From positions 186,001-250,000 of the forward strand of contig JAFLBM010000003.1 of the NCBI GenBank assembly GCA_017303455.1: 64,000 nucleotides of DNA, written 5' to 3'. The notes beneath the pieces are model-generated. The model saw only the letters and a program-made list of their open reading frames with translations. It made no database searches and was not told the DNA's origin. Positions 62,763-64,000 of this stretch are shown piece after piece (the stretch's first letter is position 1; each line of letters starts with the position of its first letter). The DNA is from Chitinophagales bacterium (GTDB lineage: Bacteria; Bacteroidota; Bacteroidia; Chitinophagales; Chitinophagaceae). Made by a program: the position numbers and the translations under genes.

Positions 62763-63317
62763 TCAATCCCGCCTGTTTACATAATCAACCTCTTCTTTTT
62801 CCTGTTTCAGTAAGGCGTATTTTTTTACATTATTGATCATGGCTTCGTCCAGCATATCGATGACATTCTGGTAAGATGCATGCTCTCCCGGTTTGATCAG
62901 GAGCATCAGCCCGTCTTTCCCTTCACTGCTGGCAGGGTTATTTGCCAGTTGCTTTTGCTTATCCCGGATGATATTCCCGATACCTTTATCAACTGCAAAA
63001 CTGGTTTTATAGATCTTCCCTTCAGCGAACGCTTTAACCGGGTTGCCATGATAATAATAAACTGCATCGTTCTTTCCCAGCAGCACGGTTAATGCATCCG
63101 ATTCGCCAAGCGTTGTTCGCCCGCCTTCTGTTGGCATCACCAGTTTGGTAACAACGGGTTTGCTCAACTCGGCTGTAAAAATAAAAAAGGTAATGAGCAG
63201 AAAGCCCAGGTCCACCATCGGCGTCATATCTGTACGCAGGGAATGTTTTTTAACCCGGTGTACTCCCGGCCTGCTCTTTGCAGATACAGGAGTGTTGCTG
63301 GTAACAATAGCAGCCAT
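62763..63317 (-). CDS. exbD: ExbD/TolR family biopolymer transport protein
   Basis: A 184-residue ExbD. ATG at 63317 is preferred (MAAIVTSNTPVS). The N-terminal helix TDMTPMVDLGFLLITFFIFT carries the essential Asp (in VDLGF), and the periplasmic domain ends in MLDEAMINNVKKYALLKQ. It converts proton flow into energy for TonB-dependent import. Partner exbB is not in the window, though it could be immediately outside or elsewhere. Confidence 0.9.
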   Translation of the reverse strand: MAAIVTSNTPVSAKSRPGVHRVKKHSLRTDMTPMVDLGFLLITFFIFTAELSKPVVTKLVMPTEGGRTTLGESDALTVLLGKNDAVYYYHGNPVKAFAEGKIYKTSFAVDKGIGNIIRDKQKQLANNPASSEGKDGLMLLIKPGEHASYQNVIDMLDEAMINNVKKYALLKQEKEEVDYVNRRD

Positions 63318-63440
63318 AAGCAAGGTTTACAATTAGATACATGGGTAACCTTTATTCCATAACGAAATCATCCGGGCATCTGACCCGAATCATGGTACTT
63401 CGATTCATATCCGGTATAACTTTACATACAACTTACAATC

Positions 63441-64000
63441 ATGAAAACGATAATCATTCCAACCGATTTTTCCCCGGCAGCTACCAATGCCATGAATTAT
63501 GGATTGGATATGGCCAAAGCCATCAACGCCAGTGTGATGCTGTTTCATGTGTATAATGTGCCGGTCAGCATGTCGGATGTGCCGGTACTGCTGGTATCTG
63601 TAGAAGAGTTGAAACATGATGCCGAGGCAAAAATGAAAGAAGTGAAAGCTGCGGCTGAGCATGTGACTTCCGGCAAAGTGAAAATTTATAGTGAAACACG
63701 TTTGGGAGATGTGATGGATGAACTCAAAGCTCTTTGTAACCACCTGCAGCCATTTGCAATTATTATGGGCAGCCGCGGTTCATCCGGCCTGGAGAGAGTG
63801 ATCTTTGGCAGTACCACCCTTTCTGCTATCCGTCATATTACTTACCCTGTCATTGCTGTTCCCCCGGGTAAAGAATACGGGAATGGCATCCGGAAGATCG
63901 GCTTTGCCTGTGATTTCAGGAATGTGGTGAAAGAAACGCCTGCACCTGCTATCAAAATGATTGTGAAGGAATTCAATGCTGAGCTGCATGTACTGAACGT
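63441..64000 (+). CDS. Universal stress protein (3' end outside window)
   Basis: The frame starts at the ATG at 63441 (MKTIIIPTDFSPAATNAM) and is open to the window end. It has the UspA fold and the ATP-binding motif G-x2-G-x9-G-S/T: GSRGSSGLERVIFGST near residues 112-127. A second domain begins near KIGFACDF, so it is probably a tandem Usp protein. Role: stress adaptation. Confidence 0.9.
   Translation, partial: MKTIIIPTDFSPAATNAMNYGLDMAKAINASVMLFHVYNVPVSMSDVPVLLVSVEELKHDAEAKMKEVKAAAEHVTSGKVKIYSETRLGDVMDELKALCNHLQPFAIIMGSRGSSGLERVIFGSTTLSAIRHITYPVIAVPPGKEYGNGIRKIGFACDFRNVVKETPAPAIKMIVKEFNAELHVLN

Noticed and set aside
1..64000. CRISPR arrays, tRNA or rRNA genes
   Set aside because: No regularly spaced repeats with unique spacers and no cloverleaf or rRNA-like blocks were found by eye.

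Overview
The window looks like a chromosome segment from a Bacteroidota bacterium, most likely of the Chitinophagaceae. The evidence is gene content: a hybrid one-protein two-component regulator with propeller repeats and an AraC output, two large carboxypeptidase-regulatory/beta-barrel outer-membrane proteins, many small secreted proteins and lipoproteins, DUF418, DUF3500, DUF3089, YHS, DM13 and NRDE proteins, and TAnnTTTG-like promoter boxes. No rRNA, tRNA, CRISPR array, transposase or integrase was found.

Layout. 0-11 kb: a fused 2-oxoacid dehydrogenase E1 (cut by the left edge), a DUF418 membrane protein, an S9 peptidase with a penicillin-binding-like serine hydrolase, a second serine hydrolase, a lectin-like secreted protein and a D-aminoacylase-type amidohydrolase. 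11.4-12.4 kb: a Crp/Fnr regulator followed by a Crp-type palindrome and a two-gene module (28-aa membrane peptide plus DUF2892). 12.6-20.2 kb: a minus-strand run of DUF1624, TPR, NTF2-like, DUF3500, amidohydrolase, a membrane-anchored protein and a third serine hydrolase. 21.4-25.5 kb: the hybrid regulator. 25.5-26.2 kb: a DUF418 remnant and a second copy of the peptide/DUF2892 module with the same operator. 26.3-32.3 kb: a long minus-strand cluster beginning with an ECF sigma factor and putative anti-sigma factor, then DM13 lipoprotein, beta-barrel, YHS protein, decayed YHS copy, DoxX, DinB, NRDE and ATP-grasp.

32.3-39.6 kb is the accessory region. It has GNAT and orphan genes, a membrane-tethered OmpR-type regulator with a helically phased repeat array upstream, and two orphan genes arranged like integron cassettes. 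Each cassette gene sits between its own pair of perfectly complementary 10-bp ends (GTTGTACGCC/GGCGTACAAC and GTTGCCTGCT/AGCAGGCAAC). A large foldable attC-like site with a conserved AAC/GTT core follows the gene. Next to them are two broken genes, one with an in-frame stop and one an ABC-2 permease lacking its N-terminal part. This cassette pair is the best candidate here for an under-described system.

39.6-64 kb: porin-like and ChaN proteins, two paralogous 937/960-aa outer-membrane proteins, a block of small secreted proteins, a SWIM-SNF2 helicase, comB, an SRPBCC protein, gcvT, a PadR-PspC pair, an NTF2-like lipoprotein, a DUF3089 hydrolase, ExbD, and the start of a universal stress protein cut by the right edge.
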